64,000 bases of DNA from Desulfobacteraceae bacterium (GTDB lineage Bacteria; Desulfobacterota; Desulfobacteria; Desulfobacterales; UBA5852): NCBI GenBank assembly GCA_014237395.1, contig JABZFP010000029.1, positions 442,118 to 506,117 of the forward strand, read 5' to 3'. The notes under the pieces are model-generated. The model was not told the origin of the DNA, ran no database searches, and saw nothing but the letters and a program-made list of their open reading frames with translations. Below, in pieces: positions 1-8,780 of this stretch. Position numbers and translations under genes: made by a program. Position 1 is the first letter of the stretch. Every line of letters starts with the position of its first letter.

Positions 1-975
1 CATTATCGTGTCCGCAGCAAAATGGAGAACAAAATAAAATTGCTAAGAAGCCGTGTCTTTGAAGACTTGGTTAAAAATCCAACGCTTGCAGCTTTTGACA
101 TAGAAGCTCTCTCGATCCCAGCATCCTCCAAAGAGAAGTATGTTGAGAAAGTAGCATCTATCCAGGAAAATGAAGAATTCCTTGCGTCTGCAACAGATAC
201 GAAAGAGAACCAAATAAGGGCTTACCTCATTCAGTCAGGAATCATTGAGTTCTACACTGATCCGTCAACTGTAATCGAACGATTCGTTAGAGTCTCTCCC
301 ATGCTCGCAAATAATCCTCCATTATCATGGACCTCCGCATCGATGATGGAGAAAATTGAATACATTTTTCTGAGAAATATCGGGGATATCTCTGATGATG
401 AAGTTAGCCGCCTTTCCTATCCAGAAACACGAAGTTACTACGAGAATCACATCCTTATTGCTCAGAAAAGAGCACTAAACGAGAACATTCATGCGCAAGT
501 TCATTACTTCAATGATCGCGTGAAACATGGTGATAGTAAAATGTACTTTGGCCTATCTTATGGCGAAGAACCTCTGGAGACAGATGCTTATCCCAAAAGC
601 TCTAAAAGAGCATATGTTGACCTATCTAACAAATCGGATCAGGAACTAGTCAATCTAGCGGTGGTCAAACTCAAGATGGAAGATGACTTTGTTGGGTTCA
701 AGTTGAACAAATTAATTGTTATGCTATTTGATTACAACCTGATTAGCGTCGCTGAGTACAATCGTTACATTTACGGCACAACAGACGAACAGAAGATTCA
801 ACTTACGAAATACGGCCTCAGTGTGAGCATGATAGCGAGGCTTGAAGCGGATGGACAGCTCGGGAACCTGCAATTCGACGATTTCAACAACCTTCGAGCA
901 ACTCCTGCGTTTGAAGATTACCTCCTGACGGTCAATGATTTCTATAGATTTGAGATTAAACGGTATATAGGCTAA
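1..975 (+). CDS. C-terminal part of an unrecognised protein, cut by the window edge
   Basis: The frame is open from the first base (residues H-Y-R-V-R-S-K precede the first Met at 22), so the true start lies outside the window. About 324 residues are visible. They are soluble, with no signal peptide, membrane segment or catalytic motif that I recognise. The composition suggests an alpha-helical C-terminal domain of a larger protein, possibly a DEAD/DEAH-type helicase of an accessory or defence locus, but that is a guess. The codons are clearly more A/T-rich than in the downstream genes, which suggests recent acquisition. It ends with TAG just before a dispersed repeat (997-1023). Confidence 0.6.
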   Translation, partial: HYRVRSKMENKIKLLRSRVFEDLVKNPTLAAFDIEALSIPASSKEKYVEKVASIQENEEFLASATDTKENQIRAYLIQSGIIEFYTDPSTVIERFVRVSPMLANNPPLSWTSASMMEKIEYIFLRNIGDISDDEVSRLSYPETRSYYENHILIAQKRALNENIHAQVHYFNDRVKHGDSKMYFGLSYGEEPLETDAYPKSSKRAYVDLSNKSDQELVNLAVVKLKMEDDFVGFKLNKLIVMLFDYNLISVAEYNRYIYGTTDEQKIQLTKYGLSVSMIARLEADGQLGNLQFDDFNNLRATPAFEDYLLTVNDFYRFEIKRYIG

Positions 976-1396
976 AAAGTGGATTCTGGATTCGTGGATT
1001 CGGGGTCGGGCCTCGCTAAGCAATAGAAAACTATCGGAAAAATCACCAAACAGAGCTCCATACAGCCCTTAAACCACGATTTTTCGCTCCGAAATGAGCA
1101 TCTAATTAGTACACAGTATAGTTCCGCCTGCTAAACGCTACCCCCCTCTTACACACCTCCCCCATCAAAGCACTTTATGGCATTCGCAAAACGCTAAGGT
1201 ACGATAGGGAAGGGGTCCTACGTGGCCTCTGCATTCCTGCGCCGTGTTGCGTGCTGATGAAAATTGCGCGAAGGCGGCCTTGAAATTGCAGTATGCAATC
1301 CGTAATATGTAAAAATTATGGTCATACTTAAAATTCTAAGGCGTCCCACAAAATCGGTGGCGGCGGCCCGGACGGCGACCAGAGGAGATGGGCGGC
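976..1396. other. Intergenic stretch with one copy of a dispersed repeat
   Basis: About 420 bases without a convincing gene. The first part carries a 27-bp sequence (997-1023) that recurs at 9316-9342. The rest is a composition boundary between the AT-rich gene at the window edge and the GC-richer DNA that follows. I see no tRNA, clear terminator or strong promoter here. Confidence 0.5.
997..1023 (+). repeat. Dispersed 27-bp repeat, copy 1
   Basis: This matches 9316-9342 at 24 of 27 positions, same orientation. It contains a C/G-rich core (CGGGCCTCG) followed by GCTAAGC; the second copy has GTTAAAC there. It lies directly after the stop codon of the AT-rich partial gene. Its role is unknown; it could be a remnant of a recombination site or a shared 3' flank. 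Confidence 0.45.
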
Positions 1397-1783
1397 ATGG
1401 CGGTTCATTACGAATTTATCGATGATCTTTTAAAGTTCACCTATTCCGGCGACACGGAACTGGACGCGCTGAGCGAGGTCTGGTTCAGCGCACTCGCCGA
1501 TCCGGCCTTCAAGCGATGCAGGAAAATGTTGATCGACGCCAGCCTATCCGAGCTAAACATGTCGGCCGCATTCATCGAGGATAGAACCGCGCGAATGGCC
1601 CGATTCAAACAGCTGGCCGAAATAAAATGGGCCGTGATTGCCGAAAAAAACAACCTGGCATTCGGTCTAAGCCGCATGTTTTCGACATTTGCCGAGGATA
1701 TTGGCCTGAATGTGATGGTTTTCAGAGATTCGGACCAGGCGATGGCCTGGCTTTCATCCGTGAACGAGGGGGAACCTGCATAG
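1397..1783 (+). CDS. SpoIIAA/STAS-like domain protein
   Basis: A 128-residue cytoplasmic protein with alternating short strands and helices: an N-terminal beta hairpin (HYEFIDDLLKFTYSG), a central L-I-D strand end, and a C-terminal 'MVFRDSDQAMAWL' helix. This layout is typical of the SpoIIAA-like/STAS proteins annotated as STAS/SEC14-domain. A clearly related protein is encoded at 19876-20277. I chose the second ATG because the AGAGGAG ribosome site (1381-1387) abuts the first ATG (1388) but is 9 nt from this one. These proteins usually bind a lipid or a partner protein; the partner is not evident. Confidence 0.65.
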   Translation: MAVHYEFIDDLLKFTYSGDTELDALSEVWFSALADPAFKRCRKMLIDASLSELNMSAAFIEDRTARMARFKQLAEIKWAVIAEKNNLAFGLSRMFSTFAEDIGLNVMVFRDSDQAMAWLSSVNEGEPA

Positions 1784-1915
1784 GCACCCCCGTAATCCTT
1801 TATTCCCTTCGCAACCCATCCCGTTTAAACTTGTCAGCATCCTTTCAAGAAATCCTCCCAGCTCGCATGGGTTTTGCAGCGCAGGGCGTCTCCATCCCCG
1901 ATGTGAAAGTGCCCT

Positions 1916-2944
1916 CTAAACCGATGGTGGTTCCGGAAAACGGTTCATGGACTGCTGCGCGATCATCCAGCCGGGATATTCGGCGGGCAGGTCGCTGACC
2001 GCTTTTAAACGTGACAGATCCTCGGCGGACAGGTTGACTTGCGGTGCGGCGAGGTTGTCGGCCAGCTGTTCCGGCGTTTTGGCGCCGATGATCACGCTGG
2101 TGACCACCGGCTGGTGCAGCAGCCAGCTCAGGGCGATCCGGGCCACGGAGACCTGCATTTCTGTCGCGATTTCCCGCATCACGTCCACCACGTCGAAGGC
2201 GCGTACCCTGTCCACGGGCGGAAAATCGAAGTCCACCCGGCGGGCACCCTCCGGTCCCTGGCCGTCGCGGTCGAACTTGCCGGACAAAAGGCCGCCTGCC
2301 AGGGGGCTCCAGACCATCAGCCCGAGCTTCTGGTCCTGCAGCACCGGAACGACCTCGCGCTCCAGATCCCGGCCGGCGATGGTGTAGTAGGCCTGCAGAC
2401 TTTCAAAGCGGTGCAGGTTGCATTTGTCCGATATCCACAGGGATTTCATCAACTGCCAGGCCGCCAGGTTGGAGCAGCCGAGGTAGCGGACCTTGCCGGA
2501 ACGCACCAGGTCGTCCAGGGCCCGCAACGTCTCTTCCAGGGGCGTGAGCGGGTCGAACCCGTGTATCTGGTAGAGGTCGATGTAATCCGTCCCCAGACGT
2601 TCCAGGCTCGCATCAACCGCCTGCATGATATGACCGCGGGACAGCCCCACCTGGTTGGGCCCGGGCCCCATGCGCCCGAACACCTTGGTGGCCAGCACCA
2701 CATCCTTGCGACGCTTGCCCAGGGCCTTCCCCAGGATCCTTTCGGAATCCCCTTCGGAGTAAATGTCGGCCGTGTCGATAAAATTGATCCCGGCATCCAA
2801 TACCCGGGCAATCAGGTCATCCGCCGCTTCCTGGGACAGCCGGCCGATGGCGCGCCAGAAATCTCGGCCACCGCCAAAGGTCATGGTGCCGAAACACAAT
2901 TCCGAGACGAGCAGCCCTGTTCTGCCGAGTTGTTTGTATCGCAT
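1916..2944 (-). CDS. Aldo/keto reductase
   Basis: A 342-residue NAD(P)H-dependent oxidoreductase of the AKR superfamily, a cytoplasmic TIM barrel. The catalytic tetrad is visible as D57 and Y62 (in DTADIYSEGDSE), K87 (ATKV) and H128 (YQIHGFD). The C-terminal cofactor region includes 'SVIIGAKTPEQLADNL'. The start at 2944 is supported by a strong AGGAGG on the minus strand 7-8 nt upstream. Substrate cannot be predicted. It is transcribed alone, towards the SpoIIAA-like gene. Confidence 0.88.
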   Translation of the reverse strand: MRYKQLGRTGLLVSELCFGTMTFGGGRDFWRAIGRLSQEAADDLIARVLDAGINFIDTADIYSEGDSERILGKALGKRRKDVVLATKVFGRMGPGPNQVGLSRGHIMQAVDASLERLGTDYIDLYQIHGFDPLTPLEETLRALDDLVRSGKVRYLGCSNLAAWQLMKSLWISDKCNLHRFESLQAYYTIAGRDLEREVVPVLQDQKLGLMVWSPLAGGLLSGKFDRDGQGPEGARRVDFDFPPVDRVRAFDVVDVMREIATEMQVSVARIALSWLLHQPVVTSVIIGAKTPEQLADNLAAPQVNLSAEDLSRLKAVSDLPAEYPGWMIAQQSMNRFPEPPSV

Positions 2945-3458
2945 CGTAGACCTCCTCCTGTCGCAGTTACCGGAAATGGCATGCACCGCGTTGCCGGCGC
3001 TTATGCCATGGGTCATAATGAGGCTTGTTCACGGATTCAAGCAGGCATGGACGGGAAAGACCGGAACACCATGCGGATGAACCACATCACACATCGCCGC
3101 CCCGGTCAACCGTATGCGTTCATCGTTGGCGCTTCATTGCCAAGGCCCCCGGCCGTAGTGGGTGGCATCTGCCGAAACGCCTGATTGCGGCCGATATCAC
3201 ACCTATTTTTGACAAACGACCTGGTTTTTGCTACCCACTTCTCAGGTCTCACCCCATACCAGCCGGCATAGCCCCGCAGGACCGTGCAAGCGGATATTGA
3301 CAGAAAACGCCCTCTACAGGAGGTGCTTTTCACATAAACCAAAATCCGTTCAGGCCTCCATCTGCGACACCGAACCCGAAATGATACAGCGCGTTTTGCG
3401 TCGCGATAAGGTCTTCTTTTGATTGTACGGCATCAAAAGAAAACGAGGCATCACAAGC
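2945..3458. other. Non-coding stretch between divergent genes
   Basis: About 510 bases separate the divergent aldo/keto reductase and CPBP protease genes. Short open frames here have no family resemblance and look like chance. It must hold the promoters of both neighbours, but I cannot point to convincing -35/-10 pairs. Confidence 0.4.
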
Positions 3459-4262
3459 ATGGCAAACCAAACCAGCCGATCTCAACTCGTTCTGTTTGTC
3501 GTCGTTTCGTATTCAATCCTATGGTTTCTGTTTGTAATCGGAAAATTTTTTGAGATCCCTTTTACATACGATCCAAGAAAATTAGGTGGGCTTCTTGTTC
3601 TTGCGGGAGTTCCGGCCTCCTCGATTGGCGCCGCTATAGCCGTGCTGATGGTAAATGGAAGCGGCGGACTTCATCAGTTGCTGAAGCGCTCTTTTCAGTG
3701 GCGTTTTAATCCAATATGGTACATCGCGGCGATATCGACGCCTCTGCTGATCGCTGCAGCAAGTACGATAACGTCTATTTGGATTGCCGACATTGAAACA
3801 CCTAATAATTGGTTCGCGCCATCCATGCCTCTGGGGGTCATGGTATTTATCCTGATTTACGACGGACTTGGTGAAGAAATCGGCTGGAGGGGGTTCGCGC
3901 TGCCAGAGCTCCAGAAGCGGCTGGGATCGCTGGGGGGCAGCATTATGGTCGGAATTCTCTGGGCCCTTTGGCATCTGCCGTTGTTCTTTACACCTGGATC
4001 GAATCAATATGGTGATTCTCTGATTCCATACCTATACGTTCTAACCTGCTGGACCATCGTCATGGCGCTATTTGTCGGCAAGGCACGCGGGAGTATACTG
4101 CCGGGAATTCTTATACACGAATCAGCCAATTTCGTTTCGTTTGCATTCCATTATCCGCGCCACTATGTGTTATTTTTCTGGGGGATTGCTGCACTTATCG
4201 CAATCGTATTTCTGCCCAAGCCGCTGATTAAGTTTGGAAACAACGCAGAAGCGAACCCTTGA
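3459..4262 (+). CDS. CPBP-family intramembrane metalloprotease
   Basis: A 267-residue polytopic membrane protein (about seven or eight hydrophobic segments) of the CPBP/Rce1-like (ABI) family. The family motifs are in order: motif 1 E139-E140-x3-R144 within DGLGEEIGWRGFALPELQKR, motif 2 H172 in WHLPLFF, motif 3 H220/N224 in IHESANF. Bacterial members serve in prenyl-protein or bacteriocin processing; the substrate here is unknown. The start at ATG 3459 follows AACGAGG. A following methyltransferase resembles isoprenylcysteine methyltransferase, a function that in eukaryotes acts after Rce1, although an attC-like structure lies between the two genes. Confidence 0.88.
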   Translation: MANQTSRSQLVLFVVVSYSILWFLFVIGKFFEIPFTYDPRKLGGLLVLAGVPASSIGAAIAVLMVNGSGGLHQLLKRSFQWRFNPIWYIAAISTPLLIAAASTITSIWIADIETPNNWFAPSMPLGVMVFILIYDGLGEEIGWRGFALPELQKRLGSLGGSIMVGILWALWHLPLFFTPGSNQYGDSLIPYLYVLTCWTIVMALFVGKARGSILPGILIHESANFVSFAFHYPRHYVLFFWGIAALIAIVFLPKPLIKFGNNAEANP

Positions 4263-4264
4263 GG

Positions 4265-4324
4265 GCATAACAACGCTGCGGCAGCCGGCGCAAAAAGCCG
4301 CGCGGCTGGCCAGCGGCGTTATCC
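4265..4324 (+). repeat. attC-like (integron recombination site) imperfect inverted repeat
   Basis: A 60-bp imperfect palindrome between two genes. The outer boxes are GCATAAC (4265-4271) and GTTATCC (4318-4324). The inner arms (CGCTGCGGCAGCC on the left; CGCTGGCCAGCC on the reverse complement of the right) pair with one extra base, like the extrahelical base of an attC bottom strand. The loop is CAAAAA-like. The pattern RYYYAAC...GTTRRRY is only approximate at the outer boxes. No integrase gene is in the window, so this may be a relic of a chromosomal integron. Confidence 0.5.
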
Positions 4325-4347
4325 GGGTCATATAAGGGATGAGATCA

Positions 4348-4902
4348 ATGGGCCTTAAAGACCTCTTTCACTCTGTCGCAACTGGATCCGCCAAAAGGCA
4401 GAAAATCCTTACCCCGGTTGGCTTGATCTTTTTCGGGCTCTCTCTGCTCGTTGTGATATCCGGAGGAATATTTACCGACCGGCTCCTGGATCTGCCGGCG
4501 ATACTTCCAGGATGGGTGGGGGGGATGATCGGTTTTCTGCTGCTCCTGCCCGGTGCGGCATTGAGCGCCTGGTGCGTGATTCGATTCGTGATTGCAAAAG
4601 GCACACCGGTGCCATTTAATCCTCCAAAGGAGCTCATCGTTGAGGGTCCCTATATCTGGGTTCGCAATCCAATGCTAACCGGCGTCTTTGCCTGTCTGTT
4701 TGGACTTGGCCTGATGCTGAACTCCATTTCGATCGTCGGGATATGGACACCCCTCTACATTCTCGCCCACTACATTGAACTGAAAAAAGTCGAAGAGCCG
4801 GAGCTCGAGCTGCGTTTTGGAGATCGTTATTTGAATTACAAACGCAATGTGCCTATGTTTTTCCCTAAAATTATGGGTCGAAGTAAAAAACTTGACGACT
4901 GA
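4348..4902 (+). CDS. Isoprenylcysteine carboxyl methyltransferase-like membrane protein
   Basis: 184 residues with about four transmembrane segments and the ICMT/PEMT C-terminal signature: 'EGPYIWVRNPMLTG' followed by a hydrophobic hairpin and 'EEPELELRFGDRYLNYKRNVPMFFP'. This signature forms the SAM-binding pocket in the family. The acceptor (protein, lipid or small amine) cannot be told. The ATG at 4348 is preferred over that at 4339 because the AAGGGA site lies 9 nt upstream of it but only about 2 nt from the other. It immediately follows the attC-like structure. Confidence 0.82.
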   Translation: MGLKDLFHSVATGSAKRQKILTPVGLIFFGLSLLVVISGGIFTDRLLDLPAILPGWVGGMIGFLLLLPGAALSAWCVIRFVIAKGTPVPFNPPKELIVEGPYIWVRNPMLTGVFACLFGLGLMLNSISIVGIWTPLYILAHYIELKKVEEPELELRFGDRYLNYKRNVPMFFPKIMGRSKKLDD

Positions 4903-5005
4903 CCAACTATTCCCGTGAATCGTTTACCGCGCGCGCTGAAGCTCGCAGGTCAACTTAACGTTATGACCCGAATATTGGGCCCTCTCAAGATGAAGGGAGC
5001 TTGTT

Positions 5006-5485
5006 ATGAGTATGGAAACCTTGCTTAAAATCAGGGAAATGGGAAAAGAAGTAAAGCGGAAGCGCCAAAAGGAAGAAATCGATTATGACTACATGACCGC
5101 CCCTTGCGGCCTGCCCTGCTTTGAGTGCTACCTTTATCTGGCCCGGTTCGACCCGGCCATGACCGAAGCGATCGCCGGTGTGCTTCAACTTTCCCCGGAT
5201 GAAATCAAATGTAAAGGATGCCGGGCCGAAGGCGGAAAATGCGCCCATCTCGCCATGGAGTGCCGGGTATACAACTGTATCGAAAAAACGGACATGCTAA
5301 CCTGCGCCGAATGCGACAATTTTCCCTGCGACTATCTCCACCCGTACAGCGACCAGGCCATGAAGCCGCACAATACGAAAGTCTTCCATCTTTGCCGCAT
5401 CAAAAAGGTCGGCCTCGAAAAATGGGCCAAAGAGGAAGCCGGCGATATTCTGGACAAATACTATTATGGCGCCTGGACGTTATAG
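5006..5485 (+). CDS. DUF3795 cysteine-rich protein
   Basis: 159 residues with the DUF3795 pattern: an N-terminal 'APCGLPCFECYLY' then 'CKGCRAEGGKCAH', 'CRVYNCIEK' and 'CAECDNFPCDYL'. The paired cysteines probably bind zinc or an iron-sulfur cluster. The family is common in anaerobes and has no assigned biochemical role. A GAAGGGAG ribosome site lies 7 nt upstream of the start. It stands alone between the ICMT-like gene and the MtfA-like peptidase. Confidence 0.8.
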   Translation: MSMETLLKIREMGKEVKRKRQKEEIDYDYMTAPCGLPCFECYLYLARFDPAMTEAIAGVLQLSPDEIKCKGCRAEGGKCAHLAMECRVYNCIEKTDMLTCAECDNFPCDYLHPYSDQAMKPHNTKVFHLCRIKKVGLEKWAKEEAGDILDKYYYGAWTL

Positions 5486-5548
5486 CGAACCGGCCGGGTC
5501 TCGGAGACCTACGCCCAATATCGCCTGTATCGATCTACCCAAATCGGA

Positions 5549-6376
5549 ATGTCTATGTTCTCTATACTTGCCTCTCGCCGCCGCAAAAAGCTCACCCAAG
5601 TGCCCTTCCCGTCCGAATGGGAAGCCATCATGCGCCAAAATGTCGCCCATTTCGGCATGCTGGAAGAGGCCGAACGCGATCACCTGCGCGCTCTGGTCCA
5701 GGTGTTTGTTGCCGAAAAGCACTGGGAGGGCGCGGGTGGGCTGGAGCTGACCGACGAAATCCGGGTCACCATCTCCGCCCAGGCCTGCCTGCTTCTGCTG
5801 GGGCTGCCCCACAATTTCTATCAGAATGTGGCGTCCATCGTCGTCTATCCATCCACCGTCGTGCCGCCGCAGAGAAGGCCCGGCTTCTTTGAAACCCCAT
5901 CCGCACCGCTGGAGCTCCAACATCCCATTCTCGGGCAGGCCTTCCAGCAGGGCCCGGTCATTATCATCTGGGACGCCGCCCTGCGGGGCGGCCGTCATCC
6001 CGCGTCCGGCCACAATGTCATTTACCACGAATTTGCCCACAAACTGGACATGCTCGACGGCGCGGCCGATGGCACCCCGCCCCTACGCGACCGGGCCGAA
6101 TACCGCGACTGGGTCCAGACCTGTTCGCGTGAGTACCTGCGTCTCAAAGACGACACCGAAGAGGGCCGGACATCGTTCCTCGATGCCTACGGTGCCACCA
6201 ATGAAGCGGAATTTTTCGCCGTGGCCACCGAGCACTTCTTCGAGCGGCCGCGCCACATGCTGGCAGACGCCCCGGACCTCTACCGGGTGTTGCGGGAATA
6301 CTACCGCCAGGACCCCGCCAAGCGGGTGCCTGCGGATAGCCAAGGGGGCCAAGACCAAACGAGTGACATAAGTTAG
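5549..6376 (+). CDS. mtfA: M90-family zinc peptidase (MtfA-like)
   Basis: 275 residues matching the MtfA/DgsA anti-repressor family: the zinc motif H160-E161-F-A-H164-K-L-D and the downstream acidic ligand region 'NEAEFFAVATEHFF'. In enterobacteria MtfA is a cytosolic aminopeptidase that binds Mlc and so regulates glucose uptake; outside that group its role is open. An ATG at 5555 is an alternative start with better spacing from CGGAA. Length is close to the family norm (about 260). Confidence 0.87.
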   Translation: MSMFSILASRRRKKLTQVPFPSEWEAIMRQNVAHFGMLEEAERDHLRALVQVFVAEKHWEGAGGLELTDEIRVTISAQACLLLLGLPHNFYQNVASIVVYPSTVVPPQRRPGFFETPSAPLELQHPILGQAFQQGPVIIIWDAALRGGRHPASGHNVIYHEFAHKLDMLDGAADGTPPLRDRAEYRDWVQTCSREYLRLKDDTEEGRTSFLDAYGATNEAEFFAVATEHFFERPRHMLADAPDLYRVLREYYRQDPAKRVPADSQGGQDQTSDIS

Positions 6377-6491
6377 AAAACCTTTAAAGCCTGCCTTCTT
6401 CTAAATGAGTTGATATCGCCTCCGACTGGACCTTTGCGCTACCCGCATCGATCCATTACTTGGGCGTTATGTGAAAATAGGAGTTTAATAA
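6377..6491. other. Intergenic gap with a GTTATGT core-like box
   Basis: This 115-bp gap ends in GGGCGTTATGTG (6466-6477), which resembles the right-hand core box of an integron attC site. ACATAAG near 6367 could be its partner. The interior does not pair well, so I do not call a full attC. The ribosome site for the next gene (ATAGGAG, about 6478) follows the box. Confidence 0.3.
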
Positions 6492-7322
6492 ATGACGGAA
6501 TGGGAGCTGCCCGAAGCCTGCGTTTTTGATGGGCGCACCGTGCGATATGGGGTGCGTGGCGATGGGCCGCCTGTGGTCATGGTTCACGGTACACCATGGT
6601 CTTCGTTCAACTTGCGGCATCTGATCGAAGCGATATCCCGATGCTTCACTGTGTACTACTATGATCTTATCGGTTATGGCCAGTCGGATAAATCACCCGG
6701 CGATGTGTCACTGGGCATTCAGAACCAGGTGCTGGATCATCTTCTGGCGCACTGGGGGCTTGAGAATCCCGCAATCGTAGGCCATGACTTCGGCGGCACG
6801 ACGGTTCTTCGGACGCACCTTATCAATGGGCGTGATTTCGAAAGGATCGTCCTTATTGATCCGGTGGCGGTTTCCCCATGGGGTTCGCCCTTCTTCCGGC
6901 ACGTCAAGGTACACGAGGCAGCATTTGCAGGTGTTCCAGACTATATTCATGAAGCAATTGTTCGTGCTTACGTCAAGACAGCGGCCTTCAAACCTTTAGA
7001 TGACGCAATAATCGATCGGATTGTCCTTCCGTGGACAGGGCCGGATGGAAAAGCGGCTTTTTACCGGCAAATTGCGCAGGCAGATTCAGGTTACACGGAT
7101 GAGGTGCAACCCATGTACACCACTATCTCAAGGCCTGTTTTGATCCTTTGGGGACGTGAGGATACATGGATACCGTTGGAACGAGGCGAAGTTTTGCACG
7201 ATATGATCCCGGGTTCGTTATTACATGTAATCCCCGATGCCGGGCATCTAGTGCTCGAAGAACAGCCCGGTCAACTCATTAGGAAAACACTTCTTTTTCT
7301 TCAGAACGAAGACATCATGTAA
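6492..7322 (+). CDS. Alpha/beta hydrolase (haloalkane dehalogenase/epoxide hydrolase-like)
   Basis: 276 residues with the alpha/beta-hydrolase fold. The oxyanion region is 'MVHGTPWSSFN', and the nucleophile elbow 'GHDFGG' carries D99, an aspartate as in haloalkane dehalogenases and epoxide hydrolases rather than a serine. 'LWGREDTWIP' is the acid strand and 'PDAGHLVLEEQP' supplies the catalytic His. Substrate unknown. A GGAGTTTAATAA leader gives the ribosome site. Confidence 0.86.
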   Translation: MTEWELPEACVFDGRTVRYGVRGDGPPVVMVHGTPWSSFNLRHLIEAISRCFTVYYYDLIGYGQSDKSPGDVSLGIQNQVLDHLLAHWGLENPAIVGHDFGGTTVLRTHLINGRDFERIVLIDPVAVSPWGSPFFRHVKVHEAAFAGVPDYIHEAIVRAYVKTAAFKPLDDAIIDRIVLPWTGPDGKAAFYRQIAQADSGYTDEVQPMYTTISRPVLILWGREDTWIPLERGEVLHDMIPGSLLHVIPDAGHLVLEEQPGQLIRKTLLFLQNEDIM

Positions 7323-7462
7323 TAATAGGATCAAAAATACCTGAATTCCTTCGAAAACCTGAAAGCATCCCTTTTGAAAAAAAATAGAGGCATTGCTTAG
7401 AGGCTAGCCATGCCCGGCCTGCGACGATAGGATATTGTCCGATTATCCCGGCAGACAGCGAA

Positions 7463-8683
7463 TTAGGGCTTCGCGCGGTGAGCGGACCGCGTGAACAATT
7501 TACCCGGTAAGAACGGGACACAGAAAATCGCCCCGAGAAACCACACGGTGACGAGTTGGTAGGTCATATCCAGACCAAGCCGGTCATTCAAGGCGCCCAC
7601 CAGAACGGTCATGCTGGACCCGACCACAAAATTGATCATCATGTAGATCCCGTTGACATACGCGGGGCGCTCGGAGCCGCTTTCCTGGACAATCGCGAGC
7701 ATCACCGGGCCGTTTGACAGCAGGAAAAAGCCCAGGAGAAAGAGGATGGGGAAGGTCAGGAAACCAAAGTCCAGCAGGAAGAACCACATGAGTACCGGAA
7801 TGGCGAGAATCGCCGCCAGCAGGACAAACTTTCGCCCCCATCTGTCCGAGAGGGTCCCGGCCGTCAGGACGCCGATGACGCCGCCCGCTTCCAGTACGGA
7901 CAGGGAAACCCCGGCCACCACGAGACTGGCGCCCTTGGCCGTCAAATACGCCGGCAGAAAGATGACCATGGCGCCTTTCAATCCGCCAATGAAAATACTG
8001 ATGCCGGTCAAGCCCAGCAGGATGGCGCGCATGTCCACAAGGGTTTGTCCCAACCCGGAGGACGGGGCGGCATGCGCCGTTTGTTGGACCGGCATGCGTC
8101 TGAACTTCACCGCGAGGAACACGGAGGCCAGCACTCCCGGTAGAATCAACCAGTAGGTGCGCTCCAACCCCCAGCGCGAGACCACGCCAATGATGACCAG
8201 TGGGCCAATCGTTCGGGCCAACTCGCCGGCAAACATATAAAAACTCATCCCTTTGCCAATATGCTTGCCCGCAATCTGCTTGATCATCACCGGTGTCGGG
8301 ACATGATAACAGGCGGCGCTGATGCCCATAATCACCAGGAGCACCACCAGCACCGGATAGGAGGGCGCGAGCCCCAGCAGGCTCATCGATATGGCGGTCA
8401 CTGTCGGGGCACAGATTACAAAATAGCGAACACTGACGCGATCCGCAATAACCCCCAGAAGCGGATTCAGGAGCGAAGGAAAACGCTGCGCCACCGTCAA
8501 GAAACCCGCCAGCGTATAGGAAAATCCCAACTTTTCGATCAGCAGCGGCAAGATCGGGGCCAGGAACGCGCCATAGATGTCATGAATGAGATGCGAAAAG
8601 GCGATCAGTATGACATTTCCGGTTTGAAATTTCTGCGTATCAGGGCTATTTTTCATAACGGAACGGTCTGTCAAAAATGCCAT
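7463..8683 (-). CDS. MFS transporter (Fsr-like drug efflux type)
   Basis: 406 residues, about 12 transmembrane helices, with the MFS cytoplasmic loop motif 'GVIADRVSVRY' and its repeat 'GTLSDRWGRKF' in the second half. The N-terminus 'HLIHDIYGAFLAPILPLLIEKLGFSYTLAG' resembles fosmidomycin-resistance (Fsr) type exporters. It is a likely proton-coupled efflux pump of the inner membrane. A second Met at 8656 is an alternative start; neither start has a good Shine-Dalgarno site. It is one of few minus-strand genes in this accessory region. Confidence 0.85.
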   Translation of the reverse strand: MAFLTDRSVMKNSPDTQKFQTGNVILIAFSHLIHDIYGAFLAPILPLLIEKLGFSYTLAGFLTVAQRFPSLLNPLLGVIADRVSVRYFVICAPTVTAISMSLLGLAPSYPVLVVLLVIMGISAACYHVPTPVMIKQIAGKHIGKGMSFYMFAGELARTIGPLVIIGVVSRWGLERTYWLILPGVLASVFLAVKFRRMPVQQTAHAAPSSGLGQTLVDMRAILLGLTGISIFIGGLKGAMVIFLPAYLTAKGASLVVAGVSLSVLEAGGVIGVLTAGTLSDRWGRKFVLLAAILAIPVLMWFFLLDFGFLTFPILFLLGFFLLSNGPVMLAIVQESGSERPAYVNGIYMMINFVVGSSMTVLVGALNDRLGLDMTYQLVTVWFLGAIFCVPFLPGKLFTRSAHRAKP

Positions 8684-8780
8684 AAGGCGTCAAGGTTTAT
8701 TGTGTGCTCTCCCGGTCACGAAATCCCTTTCCGTGAGTTCGCGCACCTTGCCTTGCTCGTCCAAAGCCGCAGGAAACAAG

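Noticed and set aside
2039..3184. A long plus-strand frame across the aldo/keto reductase
   Set aside because: It is the antisense shadow of a clear AKR gene with a complete tetrad and ribosome site on the minus strand.
4903..5005. A second attC site after the ICMT-like gene
   Set aside because: GTTATGACC is present but no left partner box or pairing arms were found, so only a core-like box remains.
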